NCBI GenBank assembly: GCA_934085825.1
Contig: CAKOHR010000008.1
Location: 1 to 64,000 of the forward strand
Source: an uncultured Bacilli bacterium
Lineage (GTDB): Bacteria > Bacillota_I > Bacilli_A > RF39 > UBA660
Direction of reading: 5' to 3'
Length of the DNA: 64,000 nt
The notes below the pieces were generated by a model. It was not told the DNA's origin and searched no databases. It saw only the letters and a program-made list of their open reading frames with translations. A program made the translations under genes and the position numbers. This document shows, piece after piece, positions 26,464 through 35,907 of the stretch. Numbering within the stretch: the stretch's first letter is position 1; the number at the start of each line of letters is the position of its first letter.

Positions 26464-27531
26464 TTAAAAGATAAATATCATGTTGGTGTTATTAAATTCC
26501 CATTCACTATATTTGAGCAATGGAATTTCTCCTTGCGTTGGATTAAAAGAATATAATGTGTCTTTTGATATATAGTAAACATCTAAATTATCAGCCTTTA
26601 TTATCTTGTTTACTGATAAGTTTGTTACTAAATATTTATCATTTGCATACAGCTTATCTTTTTTTAGTGAATAGTTAAAGACCTTATCTTTAGTAAATGC
26701 TAATTTATTATTTTTTAATTTTTGATTTGTAACTGATTCCCATTTTCCATTGTTATTAATTTGATATTTTGTTTTATAGATATCATATTTTTTTAAGTCA
26801 AAATAGTATTCTAATTCACTTTTGTAATCGTATAAATATACTTTATTTTTATAATTGCCTAGAAAATAACTGTCAAAATAAACTTCATACCGTAAATTAA
26901 CTTCTTTAGTTTTACCATTTTCTTTATTTAATAAATAAATTTTGGTAAATTTATAATTTTCATCATAATTTGGTACAACTAAATATTTGTCACTTTGATA
27001 AATAAGATTTAATTTGTAAATATCTTTGTCAAATAGTTTTATATTTGTATTTTTCTTGGCATTTAAATATATGAATTCATGATAATTCCATAAAAAATAT
27101 GTTTTGTTATTAAGAGTATTTATTTTAACATTTTTATAGTTGGAACTTTCCTTAAATTCTTTTTCTTCGTGTGGATAATAAAAACTATCTTCATTGCTGC
27201 ATACATCATATAAAGAAATTTTATTACTTACAAAGGATAAACATGTGCTTTCTTCTTTATTATCTACTTTAATATCATTTATAAGTTTTCTTTTGCTTGT
27301 GTACTTATCAAAACTAATCAATTCATATTTTTTATCATTGTAGCTTATTGAAAACTCATAGTACTTTTCTTTTTTATGATACTTTTCTGTTACATCAATA
27401 TCATTTATTTTGTACTTTAATGTATAGCTATGTTTAAAATTTAAGAAAAAAAGAAATATAACGAATATTAATATTAAAAATATGATTAAATTTCTTAATT
27501 TTTTTATATTATTTGTTTTCAACTGAGCCAT
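26464..27531 (-). CDS. membrane-anchored protein of unknown function
   Basis: 355 residues. One N-terminal helix (LRNLIIFLILIFVIFLFFLNF) and then a long extracellular region rich in Lys, Tyr and Asn, possibly beta-propeller-like (repeated YxxDKYLV / KVYLYDYKS segments). It overlaps the end of the upstream gene by 23 bp, so they are co-transcribed. Confidence 0.55.
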   Translation of the reverse strand: MAQLKTNNIKKLRNLIIFLILIFVIFLFFLNFKHSYTLKYKINDIDVTEKYHKKEKYYEFSISYNDKKYELISFDKYTSKRKLINDIKVDNKEESTCLSFVSNKISLYDVCSNEDSFYYPHEEKEFKESSNYKNVKINTLNNKTYFLWNYHEFIYLNAKKNTNIKLFDKDIYKLNLIYQSDKYLVVPNYDENYKFTKIYLLNKENGKTKEVNLRYEVYFDSYFLGNYKNKVYLYDYKSELEYYFDLKKYDIYKTKYQINNNGKWESVTNQKLKNNKLAFTKDKVFNYSLKKDKLYANDKYLVTNLSVNKIIKADNLDVYYISKDTLYSFNPTQGEIPLLKYSEWEFNNTNMIFIF

Positions 27532-27949
27532 ATTTTTGTTTTTCTTCCATCATCATTTCCGTTATATTTGTTTCTATTTCATCTAGACCACTTTTTGGTA
27601 AATTTGATATTGTAACTTCTTCTTTAACAGTATCGATTTTTACTTGTCCCCATAGTAAGCCTTGATATACTAATAAATCGTTGTATAAATCTGGTGTGAT
27701 TGAACTTAAGAAATAACCCCACACTACACGTTTTTGACCTATAAGAATTCTTTTGTTAGTTAAAACTACAACGCATGTTTGAAATAATTCGTAGAATTTA
27801 TCATTTTTTTGGCCTGCAAAAGCAAATGTTACATACTCACCTGGATTTAAATGTTTTTCCACTACTGCACAGTGGTCTTTTAAATTCCATACTACTCCAC
27901 CACGATGTCTGCGTTTAAAGTCTAATGCCTTGTCATATACTTGTCCCAT
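27509..27949 (-). CDS. small cytosolic protein, possibly PH-like
   Basis: The start is MGQVYDKALDFKRRH (AGGTGATAAAT upstream). The segment CVVVLTNKRILIGQKRVVWGYFLSSITPDLYNDLLV resembles bacterial PH (bPH) domains, which carry a VLTNKRI strand. About 146 residues, no signal peptide. First gene of a pair with the membrane protein at 26464. Confidence 0.6.
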   Translation of the reverse strand: MGQVYDKALDFKRRHRGGVVWNLKDHCAVVEKHLNPGEYVTFAFAGQKNDKFYELFQTCVVVLTNKRILIGQKRVVWGYFLSSITPDLYNDLLVYQGLLWGQVKIDTVKEEVTISNLPKSGLDEIETNITEMMMEEKQKYGSVENK

Positions 27950-27998
27950 ATTTATCACCTATCTATATTTTATAATATTTTTTTTGAATAAGCAATTG

Positions 27999-28934
27999 TT
28001 AGTTTAAATATTTACTATATACCCAGCGATTATTATAAATTTGTGTCCAATTTTGTTCTTCTTTTATAACTGATACTGTTGTATTTTTAGGTATTCTATA
28101 AAGAATAGTGTTTCCATTTGGCTTATTTCTAACATTTAAAAGTGCTGCATTTGTTTTTTTTGAAATGTAAAAATTTTTAGGCTTTTCTTGCGTTATATAT
28201 GCACTTGATACATATTCTTTATCACTTAGTTTTGCCCAACCATTCGTAATTTCTAAAACTTCTATTTTAGTATTCTTGGCAAGTAAATTAACAAATTTGT
28301 ATGTGCTATTTGGACCATATCTAACATTTAAATTTGCTGTTGTATAATAAGTATTGTTTACAACTGGATCATTTGTTAAGTCTACGAAATTTAAATTTCT
28401 ATTATTTTTTATAGTAGTAAAATTTTTATCAATAAACATTCCTTGCTCTGGTTTAATATTGTTTTCTGTTGTTTTTAAAATCCATAAGCCAAGATTGTTT
28501 TTACTCCATCCTGAGCCAGACATTTTTCCACGTCCAAGTGTTATATGAAAGTGAGGTCTTGTTGCAAAACCATCTGCTCCTTTTGGAAATAATGCCTCAC
28601 CACGTTTATAAATTTTGCCCTTATATACATTTCTTAAATCTTTATCTTCAGGGTGTACTATCATAATAGTTATAAAATCCGTAAATGTTGGAGTAACCAC
28701 TGGACTTGTACTTTCAAGCCATATGGTGTTTGAAGCTCTTAGTCCTATGCCATAAACTTTTTTTACTATCATTTCATCACATGGGCAGTAAAAGTAACTG
28801 TCGTTACCACTTCCACAGGCATCATCTATTGGGTAATCTTTAAGATCTCCTTCACTATGTCTTTTGTGAGTAAAATTATCATCATAGCCTTGAGTTATAT
28901 TCATTATTTTAAGTGGATAAGTTAGATAATTCAT
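27999..28934 (-). CDS. M23-like peptidase with two SH3 domains
   Basis: The N-terminal about 150 residues have an LAS-metallopeptidase pattern: KRHSEGD (His26, Asp30) and RPHFHITLG (His128, His130). Two SH3_3 domains follow (TTANLNVRYGPNSTYKFVNL near 195 and NAALLNVRNKPNGNTILYRI near 262), which bind cell wall. No signal peptide is seen, as in phage lysins. It may be a domesticated endolysin or an autolysin. Confidence 0.65.
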   Translation of the reverse strand: MNYLTYPLKIMNITQGYDDNFTHKRHSEGDLKDYPIDDACGSGNDSYFYCPCDEMIVKKVYGIGLRASNTIWLESTSPVVTPTFTDFITIMIVHPEDKDLRNVYKGKIYKRGEALFPKGADGFATRPHFHITLGRGKMSGSGWSKNNLGLWILKTTENNIKPEQGMFIDKNFTTIKNNRNLNFVDLTNDPVVNNTYYTTANLNVRYGPNSTYKFVNLLAKNTKIEVLEITNGWAKLSDKEYVSSAYITQEKPKNFYISKKTNAALLNVRNKPNGNTILYRIPKNTTVSVIKEEQNWTQIYNNRWVYSKYLN

Positions 28935-29034
28935 TTTTCTTCACCTCTACTACATTATATGAACTAGTCCATTTTTCTTAAAGTGCATTTGTCATAGAAA
29001 GATTTTGATGATATAATTATTTGTGTGATAATTT

Positions 29035-29790
29035 ATGAAAAAAATTTATTATTATGATGATTTTGATATTGATGTTGTTAAGTCTAAAAATCAGGAATAC
29101 GTTTTAAAAGAAAATTATAAATGGATACATAAAAATGCATTTTATAAAATATGGTCTTACATTTTGTATGTTATATTTTTTATATTTAGTTTTATATATG
29201 CTAAGTTAATTTTACGGGTTAGTATTAAAAATAGAAGAGTTTTGAAAGGAAAATGCAATTATTACTTATATATTAATCATACTCAAGAAATGGGTGATGC
29301 TTTTGTGCCACCGATTATTACTAGATATAAAAGACCTTATTATATTGTTAATAAGGCAAATCTAGGGATACCTATTTTGGGTAAATTACTTCCTTTATTA
29401 GGTGCTATTGTTATACCTGATGGAATTCATGATATGTTAAAATTTAGAAAAGCACTAAAATATTATGGAGAGAAACATCCAATTATTCTTTATCCTGAAG
29501 CTCATGTTTGGCCGTATTATACTAAAATCAGACCATTTAATACAAGTAGTTTTCAACTTGCTGTTGAAGATGAAAAAGATATTTATTGCGCTACTACAAC
29601 TTATCAAAAAAGCAAATTTTTTAAAATACCAAAGATTGTTATTTATGTTGATGGACCTTTTATATGTGATGAAAATTTAACTAAAAAAGAAAAAGTAAAA
29701 AGGTTAGAAAAATTAGTACATGATAAAATGACTTATAGAAGTAAAAACTCTAACATAGAATATGTTGAATATAAAAAGAAAGATAATTAA
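29035..29790 (+). CDS. PlsC-like acyltransferase (divergent)
   Basis: 251 residues. One or two N-terminal hydrophobic segments (residues 40-62) precede a lysophospholipid-acyltransferase domain with NHTQEMGD (His82, Asp88) and YPEAHVWPYY (about 154). The His and Asp are five residues apart instead of the usual four. It is convergent with the second PlsC-like gene, their stops sharing TAAT/ATTA at 29787-29790. Probably acylates a glycerophospholipid or glycolipid. Confidence 0.65.
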   Translation: MKKIYYYDDFDIDVVKSKNQEYVLKENYKWIHKNAFYKIWSYILYVIFFIFSFIYAKLILRVSIKNRRVLKGKCNYYLYINHTQEMGDAFVPPIITRYKRPYYIVNKANLGIPILGKLLPLLGAIVIPDGIHDMLKFRKALKYYGEKHPIILYPEAHVWPYYTKIRPFNTSSFQLAVEDEKDIYCATTTYQKSKFFKIPKIVIYVDGPFICDENLTKKEKVKRLEKLVHDKMTYRSKNSNIEYVEYKKKDN

Positions 29791-30650
29791 ATATCTTTCC
29801 AACCTGCTATATCGCTTATATCAAACTCATAGTTTAATTTCTTATTGTAAGCATCTTCGTATGCTTTTTTTCTTGCTTCATAGTCCACTTCAGCCATCTT
29901 TTTAGAATCACTTTTAATACTTTCATTTATTTCTGGGTAAATTACTTTATTTATACTAACTTCATACTTAACTTTGTTAAATTCTTCATTGTCAGAAATA
30001 TTTGTATCTATCATTTTTACAAAACAAGATATTACAGGAACATCAAGTTCATGAGCAAATTGATATGCACCGCGTTTACATGGACGTGGAATTCTATAAT
30101 TGAACCACATTTCTTCTTCAGGATATATTAAGACAAAATCACCTTTTGATAATATTTTCTTTAATTCCGGAACAAATTTTTTTATTATGTAGTTTGGACT
30201 TTTTGATAATGGTATTACTTCAATGTTATTAAAAAGAAATCCTAAGAAACCAGGCATTGCTAAATTAGTATCTTGCACTACAATGTATAGCTTTTTATAG
30301 AGTTTTTCTTCTACAATTTTGCGGATATTATAACTATCTAGAGGATTAAAATGATTACTTGTTATAATGGCACCATTAGATAAATCAGCTAAATCCAGTT
30401 TTTCTAAACCATTAATTTTAATGTCTGGATATAGTTCTTTACTTATCTTTTTTACTGTTTTATTAGCTATTTTGTTTTTAAAAAAATAACTTAATTTTTT
30501 CTTATTTTTATAAAAAGCATCAATATATTTTTGAATCTCCTCTTCAGATAAATTTGGGTCACCGATTTCTACTTTTTTATTAAGTTCATTATTTTCAATG
30601 TTTTTTTTGATATTGTTTATAACTTCCTTTTTACTATCTCCGATTATCAT
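29787..30650 (-). CDS. PlsC-like acyltransferase
   Basis: 287 residues. The HX4D motif is in SNHFNPLDSYN (His100, Asp105), then YPEEEMWFNYRIPRPCKRGA (about 175), and a substrate loop near FNNIEVIPLSKSPN. The N-terminal about 60 residues are charged and helical. It is the last gene of the acyl-ligase/ACP/GT8 operon; its ATG overlaps the TGA of the GT8 gene (ATGA). It likely transfers acyl groups supplied by that operon. Confidence 0.8.
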   Translation of the reverse strand: MIIGDSKKEVINNIKKNIENNELNKKVEIGDPNLSEEEIQKYIDAFYKNKKKLSYFFKNKIANKTVKKISKELYPDIKINGLEKLDLADLSNGAIITSNHFNPLDSYNIRKIVEEKLYKKLYIVVQDTNLAMPGFLGFLFNNIEVIPLSKSPNYIIKKFVPELKKILSKGDFVLIYPEEEMWFNYRIPRPCKRGAYQFAHELDVPVISCFVKMIDTNISDNEEFNKVKYEVSINKVIYPEINESIKSDSKKMAEVDYEARKKAYEDAYNKKLNYEFDISDIAGWKDI

Positions 30651-31603
30651 AAGCGCATCTCTTTTCCACTTTCAAAAACATTTTTCAAAGTATTTTGAGT
30701 TCCAACTAAGCTTTCTGCACGTGATACCATAAGATTCATCCACTCACTATCTTTTTTTCTATCTTCATCCGTATAACTATTTTTTATTTCTAATATTTCA
30801 TCATAGAATGGAGTAAATTTAGCATATTTCCAAAAATAATCATAATATTGGACATCTTCGTATTGCCACGGTTTTAAAAATAAATTGTAGTGAATAATTA
30901 CTGGGTTTTCTACCTCTTTATTATTTTGATTTGGCATAGCATCATAGATATCACTTAAATATTTAATATGTCCATAACACATTGAGTTAATATAATCTTG
31001 GTCGGGTGCCACTACATCAAAACCATATTCAGTGTATAAATCTAAAAACTTTTCATCAAATTTTAAATCACGTAGTTTTTTTGAATTCATAAGTAAAACA
31101 CCTGAATTAATGTATTTATCGCGAGGGATGCCAACAACTTGTTCAAAATAACTTGCTAGTATTTCATTATCAATTGTTGACTTATCCACAATACAACCAA
31201 GATAATTATCATTTAAGTCTTCATTATAAAGTCTAGATATATCGCCAGGAATTACTGTATCAGCATCTAAATATATACATTTATCATATTTTGGAAACAT
31301 ACATGGTATAAACAATCTAAAAAAAATTGTTAAGGTAAAAGTATATTCTCTTAGTCTATTGCCCAATTTATCTGTAATCATACTTAGATTTATGCCCATT
31401 TCTGTTAAAATTATTTTTATATTATCTGTTTCTAATGATTTTAATTTTTTAGCATTTTCTTCACTTAAGTTTTCATATATCACATTTATTTCGTAGTTAT
31501 AATTATTATTTGCATTCATAATTAATGATTTGATCGATACTGCTACAAATTTTGCATAGCCATCATCTATAGCGTAAAATATAGGAATTGTTATCTTATT
31601 CAT
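30647..31603 (-). CDS. GT8 family glycosyltransferase
   Basis: 318 residues. The GT8 fold starts with ITIPIFYAIDDGYAKFVAVSIKS, the metal/sugar-nucleotide DXD is YLDADTVI (residues 113-115), and the acceptor region has YINSGVLLMN and VAPDQDYINSM. Retaining enzymes of this family use UDP-glucose or UDP-galactose, often on lipid A, teichoic acids or glycolipids. The stop codon is TGA, which shows that TGA is not read as Trp here. Confidence 0.88.
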   Translation of the reverse strand: MNKITIPIFYAIDDGYAKFVAVSIKSLIMNANNNYNYEINVIYENLSEENAKKLKSLETDNIKIILTEMGINLSMITDKLGNRLREYTFTLTIFFRLFIPCMFPKYDKCIYLDADTVIPGDISRLYNEDLNDNYLGCIVDKSTIDNEILASYFEQVVGIPRDKYINSGVLLMNSKKLRDLKFDEKFLDLYTEYGFDVVAPDQDYINSMCYGHIKYLSDIYDAMPNQNNKEVENPVIIHYNLFLKPWQYEDVQYYDYFWKYAKFTPFYDEILEIKNSYTDEDRKKDSEWMNLMVSRAESLVGTQNTLKNVFESGKEMRL

Positions 31604-32411
31604 GTATATCCTCCTTAATAAGTTGGTATTCTTCTAAAATGTCATCAAAATCATGGCATTTTAAAATATCATGAAGTCTATCAATATTCCATGGTTTTAC
31701 TTTTTGGGGTCTAAAGTAAGGCAAAAACTTAAAAGTTGTTGTAAAGTGTCTGAATACTGTATCTTTTTTCATGGCATGTTGTTCATTATATTTTCTTTTA
31801 ACTATTAATTTTGGTTTACAATATTTGTTTAATGCGGCTTGATCCGGAAGAAGCATTTTTCTTTTTCTACACATTTCTCGTGATTTTTTAAAACTACCAC
31901 TTTTTTTAATTAAATCTAGGTTTAAAAGTAATACTCCGGAATTTAAATAATCTTTTTTTATCTTGTTTTTACTATAAAAATATTTTCCGTAAAAATCCCG
32001 AGCTCCAACAATTTCATATTCACTGTTGTCTATGTTATAAAACTCTTTAAAACTACTTTTGGCAACAACATCATTATCCAAATATAGTATTTTACTTGGC
32101 ATTTCAGGAATTAAATCAGCATAAAGTCTTAACATGCAATAAGGTGTAAACATAGTATCTATATTTGATGTAGGCATTTCTTTCATAAAGTACTTTTTAA
32201 CATCAATAAGCTTTACAAAATTCTCCTTATTTGTCCTTTTTACTATTTTATCTAACTTTTCTATATCTTTATTACTAACACTTTTTTTATCTTTATATTC
32301 CATGCTAAATACGTATATACGAAGCTTTCCTTTTTCATGTTTTATTAATGATAAAATTGATATAATTAAACCATCTAGAATATTCGAATCTCCACAATAT
32401 AATATGTTCAT
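31596..32411 (-). CDS. GT8-like glycosyltransferase
   Basis: The start is MNILYCGDSNILDG (GAGGT 7 nt upstream). The DXD equivalent is LYLDNDVV (residues 112-114), with YLNSGVLLLN and LLPDQAALNKYC later. About 271 residues, shorter than its neighbour. It overlaps the next gene by 8 bp. Together the two GT8 proteins could add two successive sugars. Confidence 0.82.
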   Translation of the reverse strand: MNILYCGDSNILDGLIISILSLIKHEKGKLRIYVFSMEYKDKKSVSNKDIEKLDKIVKRTNKENFVKLIDVKKYFMKEMPTSNIDTMFTPYCMLRLYADLIPEMPSKILYLDNDVVAKSSFKEFYNIDNSEYEIVGARDFYGKYFYSKNKIKKDYLNSGVLLLNLDLIKKSGSFKKSREMCRKRKMLLPDQAALNKYCKPKLIVKRKYNEQHAMKKDTVFRHFTTTFKFLPYFRPQKVKPWNIDRLHDILKCHDFDDILEEYQLIKEDIHE

Positions 32412-32412
32412 T

Positions 32413-32871
32413 TTATACCTCATTTCTACATATTGCTATTAAATAATCATCTTTGTCTATTATTTCAAATTTATTTGCTAATACTACAGTATCTACATTC
32501 TGTAAACCATATGTTATTCCTATGCCAAGCATTTTAACATAAGATTCTTTCATTACCCATATTTTAGTAAAATCATACTCTTTATCCTTGGAATTTTTAA
32601 TTATTTCTTGTTCTATTGGTGTAAAATATTTATTTACTACACTTTGTTTATAAGTTAAATACTCAATATCTACACCTATTTCTTTATTACTAGTTACTAA
32701 AACTGTCATATTTCTATCATGACTCAAATTAAAATATAGTTCATTATTTTTTAAATAAGGCTTTCCGTAATTATTATAGACTATTTCAACATTAGTTACG
32801 TTTTCTTTTTCCAAAATTTTTGTTAATAACTCTTTCGATGATATATTTTTTTCAAGATAAAGCTTATACAT
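32413..32871 (-). CDS. 4'-phosphopantetheinyl transferase, Sfp type
   Basis: Loads the phosphopantetheine arm from CoA onto an acyl carrier protein. The magnesium-binding motif GVDIE is at residues 66-70 and WVMKES at 105-110. LSHDRNMTVLV gives the usual SHS-like strand. It is small (152 residues), near AcpS size, but with Sfp-type motifs. It overlaps the ACP gene by 8 bp, which fits a dedicated pair. Confidence 0.85.
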   Translation of the reverse strand: MYKLYLEKNISSKELLTKILEKENVTNVEIVYNNYGKPYLKNNELYFNLSHDRNMTVLVTSNKEIGVDIEYLTYKQSVVNKYFTPIEQEIIKNSKDKEYDFTKIWVMKESYVKMLGIGITYGLQNVDTVVLANKFEIIDKDDYLIAICRNEV

Positions 32872-33088
32872 GGCTATTTAAATAATTAATGATATCACCG
32901 ACTGTTTGAATCTTTTTAATTTCTTTGTCGGGTATTTCTAATTCATATTTAGTTTCAATTTCTGAAATTAATGTTACTAAATCAAGAGACTCTAAATCTA
33001 AGTCCGCTAGTAAATTGGTATTTTCATTAATTCTTTTTTCTGGTACTTCTGCAATTTTTGCTATTATTTTAATTATTTCTTCTTTCAT
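32864..33088 (-). CDS. acyl carrier protein
   Basis: 74 residues with the four-helix ACP pattern; the attachment serine is Ser34 in LADLDLESLDLVTLISEIE. The aspartate before the serine (DSL in most ACPs) is glutamate here (ESL). The 3' end encodes HV and overlaps the PPTase start; the 5' end overlaps the ligase gene by 20 bp. Confidence 0.9.
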   Translation of the reverse strand: MKEEIIKIIAKIAEVPEKRINENTNLLADLDLESLDLVTLISEIETKYELEIPDKEIKKIQTVGDIINYLNSHV

Positions 33089-34658
33089 TTTCTTCCTCCA
33101 TTACTATATTTCTTAATATTTTACGATTATTATTTTTGGGAAATTCTTGATTTCTTAATGTTACTAATGCTATTTGATGATTTTTTGGTACTTTGCTGTT
33201 ATATTTGTAAATTAAACCGTTAAAATAACTTATGTTACCAAAATATTCATCATTTGGATAAATGCTGGCAATAAGTTTATTATCATTTTCATAAACAATA
33301 ACTTCGCAAACACCCTTATCTTTTGATAATTTTTCTTCTATTGCTTCCGGAGAAATATTTTCTCCATTGCTTAATATAATTAAATTCTTTTTTCTTCCAG
33401 TTATGAATAGAAAGTTGTCTTTATCTAAATAGCCAAAATCACCAGTATTAAAATAGCCATTTTGCATCACTTTTTTTGTGGCAGAAGCATCTTTGTAATA
33501 TCCAAGCATTACGATGTCACCTTTAACAAGTATTTCATTATTTTCTATTTTTATATCAGCTCCACGAACAATTTGTCCAACAGATCCATCTTTGTAATAT
33601 TCATTTCTGTTAACTGCTAGTACTGGTGAACATTCTGTTATACCATAACCATTTAGTATTTCAATGCCGATGCTTCTAAACCATTTAACATACTTTTTGT
33701 CAAGATAAGCTCCTCCGCAGATAATGTATTTTAAATTACCACCAAAACTTTTATGAATAGATTTAAAAAAGCAACTCCTTAAATCTATTCCTACTTTAAG
33801 TAATCCATTGCTTAATTTAATCATTGCTTTCAAAGCTTTGTCTTTTTTGGTACTACGAGCTTTTTTCCATATTTGCTTATAAAAATTTTCTACAAATACT
33901 GGTACTACAAACATAGTATTGGGCTTTGCTTCCTGCAAACATGAAACTATATTTTTTAAACTACGATTTAAAAATATAGGTACTCCATAGTAAAATGGTT
34001 TTAAAACGCTGGTTATAAGTCCAAAGGCGTGATGAAATGGTAAGACTGAAAATGCCATTCCCTCTGGTTTAAAAAGGCTGCAGGCACCATAAATATCACT
34101 TAAAATATTATCTTCGCTTAGCATAACACCTTTGCTATCTCCAGTTGTGCCTGAAGTAAAAAATATTACTCGTTCTTTATATTTTGGACTATTGTCTTTG
34201 AATGTGTATTTATTTTCCTTAATTATTGAATCAATATCATTTATTGAAAAGCTTTTGTATTTTTGGGTGATACTCTCAAAATCTGTATACTCTCGGGAAT
34301 AATAGATAATTTTACTATCACTTTTTTTGATAAGTTCATTAATTTTTTCTTCAGCTAGATCTTTGTCTATTACTACAGCTACGTTACCACTTATTACTAT
34401 ACTAAAAAATAAAACTAAATAATTATAAGAGTTTTCTCCTATTAAAGCAATATGCTTCGCTTTATAAGTGTTGCTCAAAGAGTTTGCCATCACAGTTACA
34501 TCATGATAAAAATCATTATATGTTTTATTAATTGTTTCTTTTTTATTATTTTTAAAAACAAATGCAATTCCATTTTTATTTTTTTTATAATTAAGCTCTA
34601 GAAGCTCTTTAAAATTTTTTAATTTTTTATGTTCGTAATATGCATATGGTTTATTCAT
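33069..34658 (-). CDS. AMP-forming acyl ligase (acyl-CoA/acyl-ACP synthetase family)
   Basis: ANL-superfamily adenylating enzyme of 529 residues. The P-loop VIFFTSGTTGDSKGVMLS is near residue 163, then NGYGITECSPV (about 333), NTGDFGYLDKDNFLFITGRKKN (about 395) and the hinge to the C-terminal domain NGENISPEAIEE. It activates a carboxylic acid, most likely a fatty acid, as acyl-AMP and would pass it to the ACP encoded next. First gene of the operon at 34658-29787. Confidence 0.88.
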   Translation of the reverse strand: MNKPYAYYEHKKLKNFKELLELNYKKNKNGIAFVFKNNKKETINKTYNDFYHDVTVMANSLSNTYKAKHIALIGENSYNYLVLFFSIVISGNVAVVIDKDLAEEKINELIKKSDSKIIYYSREYTDFESITQKYKSFSINDIDSIIKENKYTFKDNSPKYKERVIFFTSGTTGDSKGVMLSEDNILSDIYGACSLFKPEGMAFSVLPFHHAFGLITSVLKPFYYGVPIFLNRSLKNIVSCLQEAKPNTMFVVPVFVENFYKQIWKKARSTKKDKALKAMIKLSNGLLKVGIDLRSCFFKSIHKSFGGNLKYIICGGAYLDKKYVKWFRSIGIEILNGYGITECSPVLAVNRNEYYKDGSVGQIVRGADIKIENNEILVKGDIVMLGYYKDASATKKVMQNGYFNTGDFGYLDKDNFLFITGRKKNLIILSNGENISPEAIEEKLSKDKGVCEVIVYENDNKLIASIYPNDEYFGNISYFNGLIYKYNSKVPKNHQIALVTLRNQEFPKNNNRKILRNIVMEEENERRNN

Positions 34659-34751
34659 ACTTCCACCCCATGTATTAAATTTGTCATGATACTATATATA
34701 ATAATACCATTTTTTTTTTGTTTTGAAAACAAATTTTTTGTTTAAAAAAAT

Positions 34752-34779
34752 AAAAAAAGTTAATTTTTATTAGTTAACT
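34752..34779 (-). terminator. terminator after the DUF4186 gene
   Basis: AGTTAA/TTAACT stem on the minus strand followed by T7, overlapping the stop codon. Confidence 0.7.
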
Positions 34780-35125
34780 CTTTATTTATCCAGATCATTA
34801 ATAAGTTTAAAATATATATTTTTTCTTTTTCTGACAATTCTTTATTTTTAGAAATGTGGTGCCATTTATATAAACAAGATCTGCAACAACAACCACAGGC
34901 ATGCATTGCTATAAATACAGGATGATTTTTCATTGGAGTTTGTTTTCCATCGTTTTTGGGATTGGCAGGTCCTAGTTTTTCATTTATAAAATCAATTGCA
35001 TGACTTTTAATCTTGTCCATGCCTTTTTCTTGAATATAATTTTTTTCTTTTTCTTTTAAATGAAATGAGCTTCTAAATTTTGAAGATTGTAGTTTTTTTA
35101 AAACTATATCATACTTAGTTTGCAT
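34760..35125 (-). CDS. DUF4186 family protein
   Basis: 121 residues. The Cys-rich core MHACGCCCRSCLYKWHHI and the N-terminal SSKFRSSFHLKEKEKNYIQEKG match the DUF4186 family as I know it; function is not established. The Cys cluster suggests metal binding. It overlaps the next upstream gene by 11 bp. Confidence 0.75.
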   Translation of the reverse strand: MQTKYDIVLKKLQSSKFRSSFHLKEKEKNYIQEKGMDKIKSHAIDFINEKLGPANPKNDGKQTPMKNHPVFIAMHACGCCCRSCLYKWHHISKNKELSEKEKIYILNLLMIWINKELTNKN

Positions 35126-35309
35126 ATACTTCTTTTGCTAAATTAAAAGCTGCCCATGCTTTTGGCCACCCAACATAAAACGCAATATGAGTAATTATTC
35201 CTGCTATTTCTCCTTTTGTTACTCCATTATTTTTAGCATTCATTAAATGATATTTTAAAGATTTTTCTGTTATTCCTAATGATTCGCGTCCCGCTGTTTG
35301 TTTTATCAT
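35115..35309 (-). CDS. carboxymuconolactone decarboxylase-like protein (short)
   Basis: 64 residues matching the C-terminal half of the CMD/AhpD-like family: KSLKYHLMNAKNNGVTKGEIAGIITHIAFYVGWPKAWAAFNLAKEV. Family members normally have about 100 or more residues with an N-terminal helix, so this is probably truncated. GGAGG lies just upstream of the ATG. Confidence 0.65.
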   Translation of the reverse strand: MIKQTAGRESLGITEKSLKYHLMNAKNNGVTKGEIAGIITHIAFYVGWPKAWAAFNLAKEVYAN

Positions 35310-35319
35310 TTTATCCTCC

Positions 35320-35788
35320 TTACATTAACCAGTCTTTTATATCTTTTTCTTCAATATTATAATTTAAAGTTTTTTCGGAAATAAAATTTAAGTCCTTGTA
35401 ATGTTTTTTTAGACTTTCTAAACTACCATTTACTGTTGAACCACCAGATGTTACAAATATATATATTGATTTTTCTTTTAAATTATTTTCTTCAATAAAC
35501 GGGTCAATTATTGATGGCTCACGATACCACCATACAGGAAAGCCAATTACTATTTTGTCATAATTTTTGATATTTTCGATTTTTTTAACTATTTTTGGTC
35601 TACAATTTTCATTTTCCATTTCTAATGTTGTTCTACTATTTTTATCATTCCAATCTAAATCCTTGTTAGTATATTTTCTCTACTGATTCTATTTCAAATA
35701 ATTCTCCATTTGTTGCTAGAAATATTTGTTCTGCAGCATTCTTTGTTGTTCCTGTTGCCGAGAAATAGCATATTAGTATTTTATTCAT
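35320..35788 (-). pseudogene. flavodoxin, broken by a one-base frameshift
   Basis: The N-terminal part (ATG 35788) encodes MNKILICYFSATGTTKNAAE with the FMN phosphate loop SATGTT, then ESVEKIY and a stop at about 35666. The next frame encodes TNKDLDWNDKNSRTTLEMEN, then VIGFPVWWYREP and IYIFVTSGGSTVNGS, down to 35320. Adding one base near 35666 joins the two into one normal flavodoxin of about 156 residues. Either a recent inactivation or a sequencing error. Confidence 0.75.
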
Positions 35789-35870
35789 TTTTATCCTTCT
35801 TTCTTTATTTATTATATCACTAATGGCATAAAAATATTTAAATATAAATAATAACATAACATTTTTAACA

Positions 35871-35894
35871 ATTATAAAAAGCCTTTTTCAAGGC
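35871..35894 (-). terminator. terminator of the tRNA gene used as attachment site
   Basis: GCCTT-GAAA-AAGGC on the minus strand followed by T5, 14 nt downstream of the tRNA 3' end encoded in the attL core. It belongs to the tRNA that the prophage displaced, not to a phage gene. Confidence 0.6.
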
Positions 35895-35907
35895 CTTAAT
35901 GTCAATT

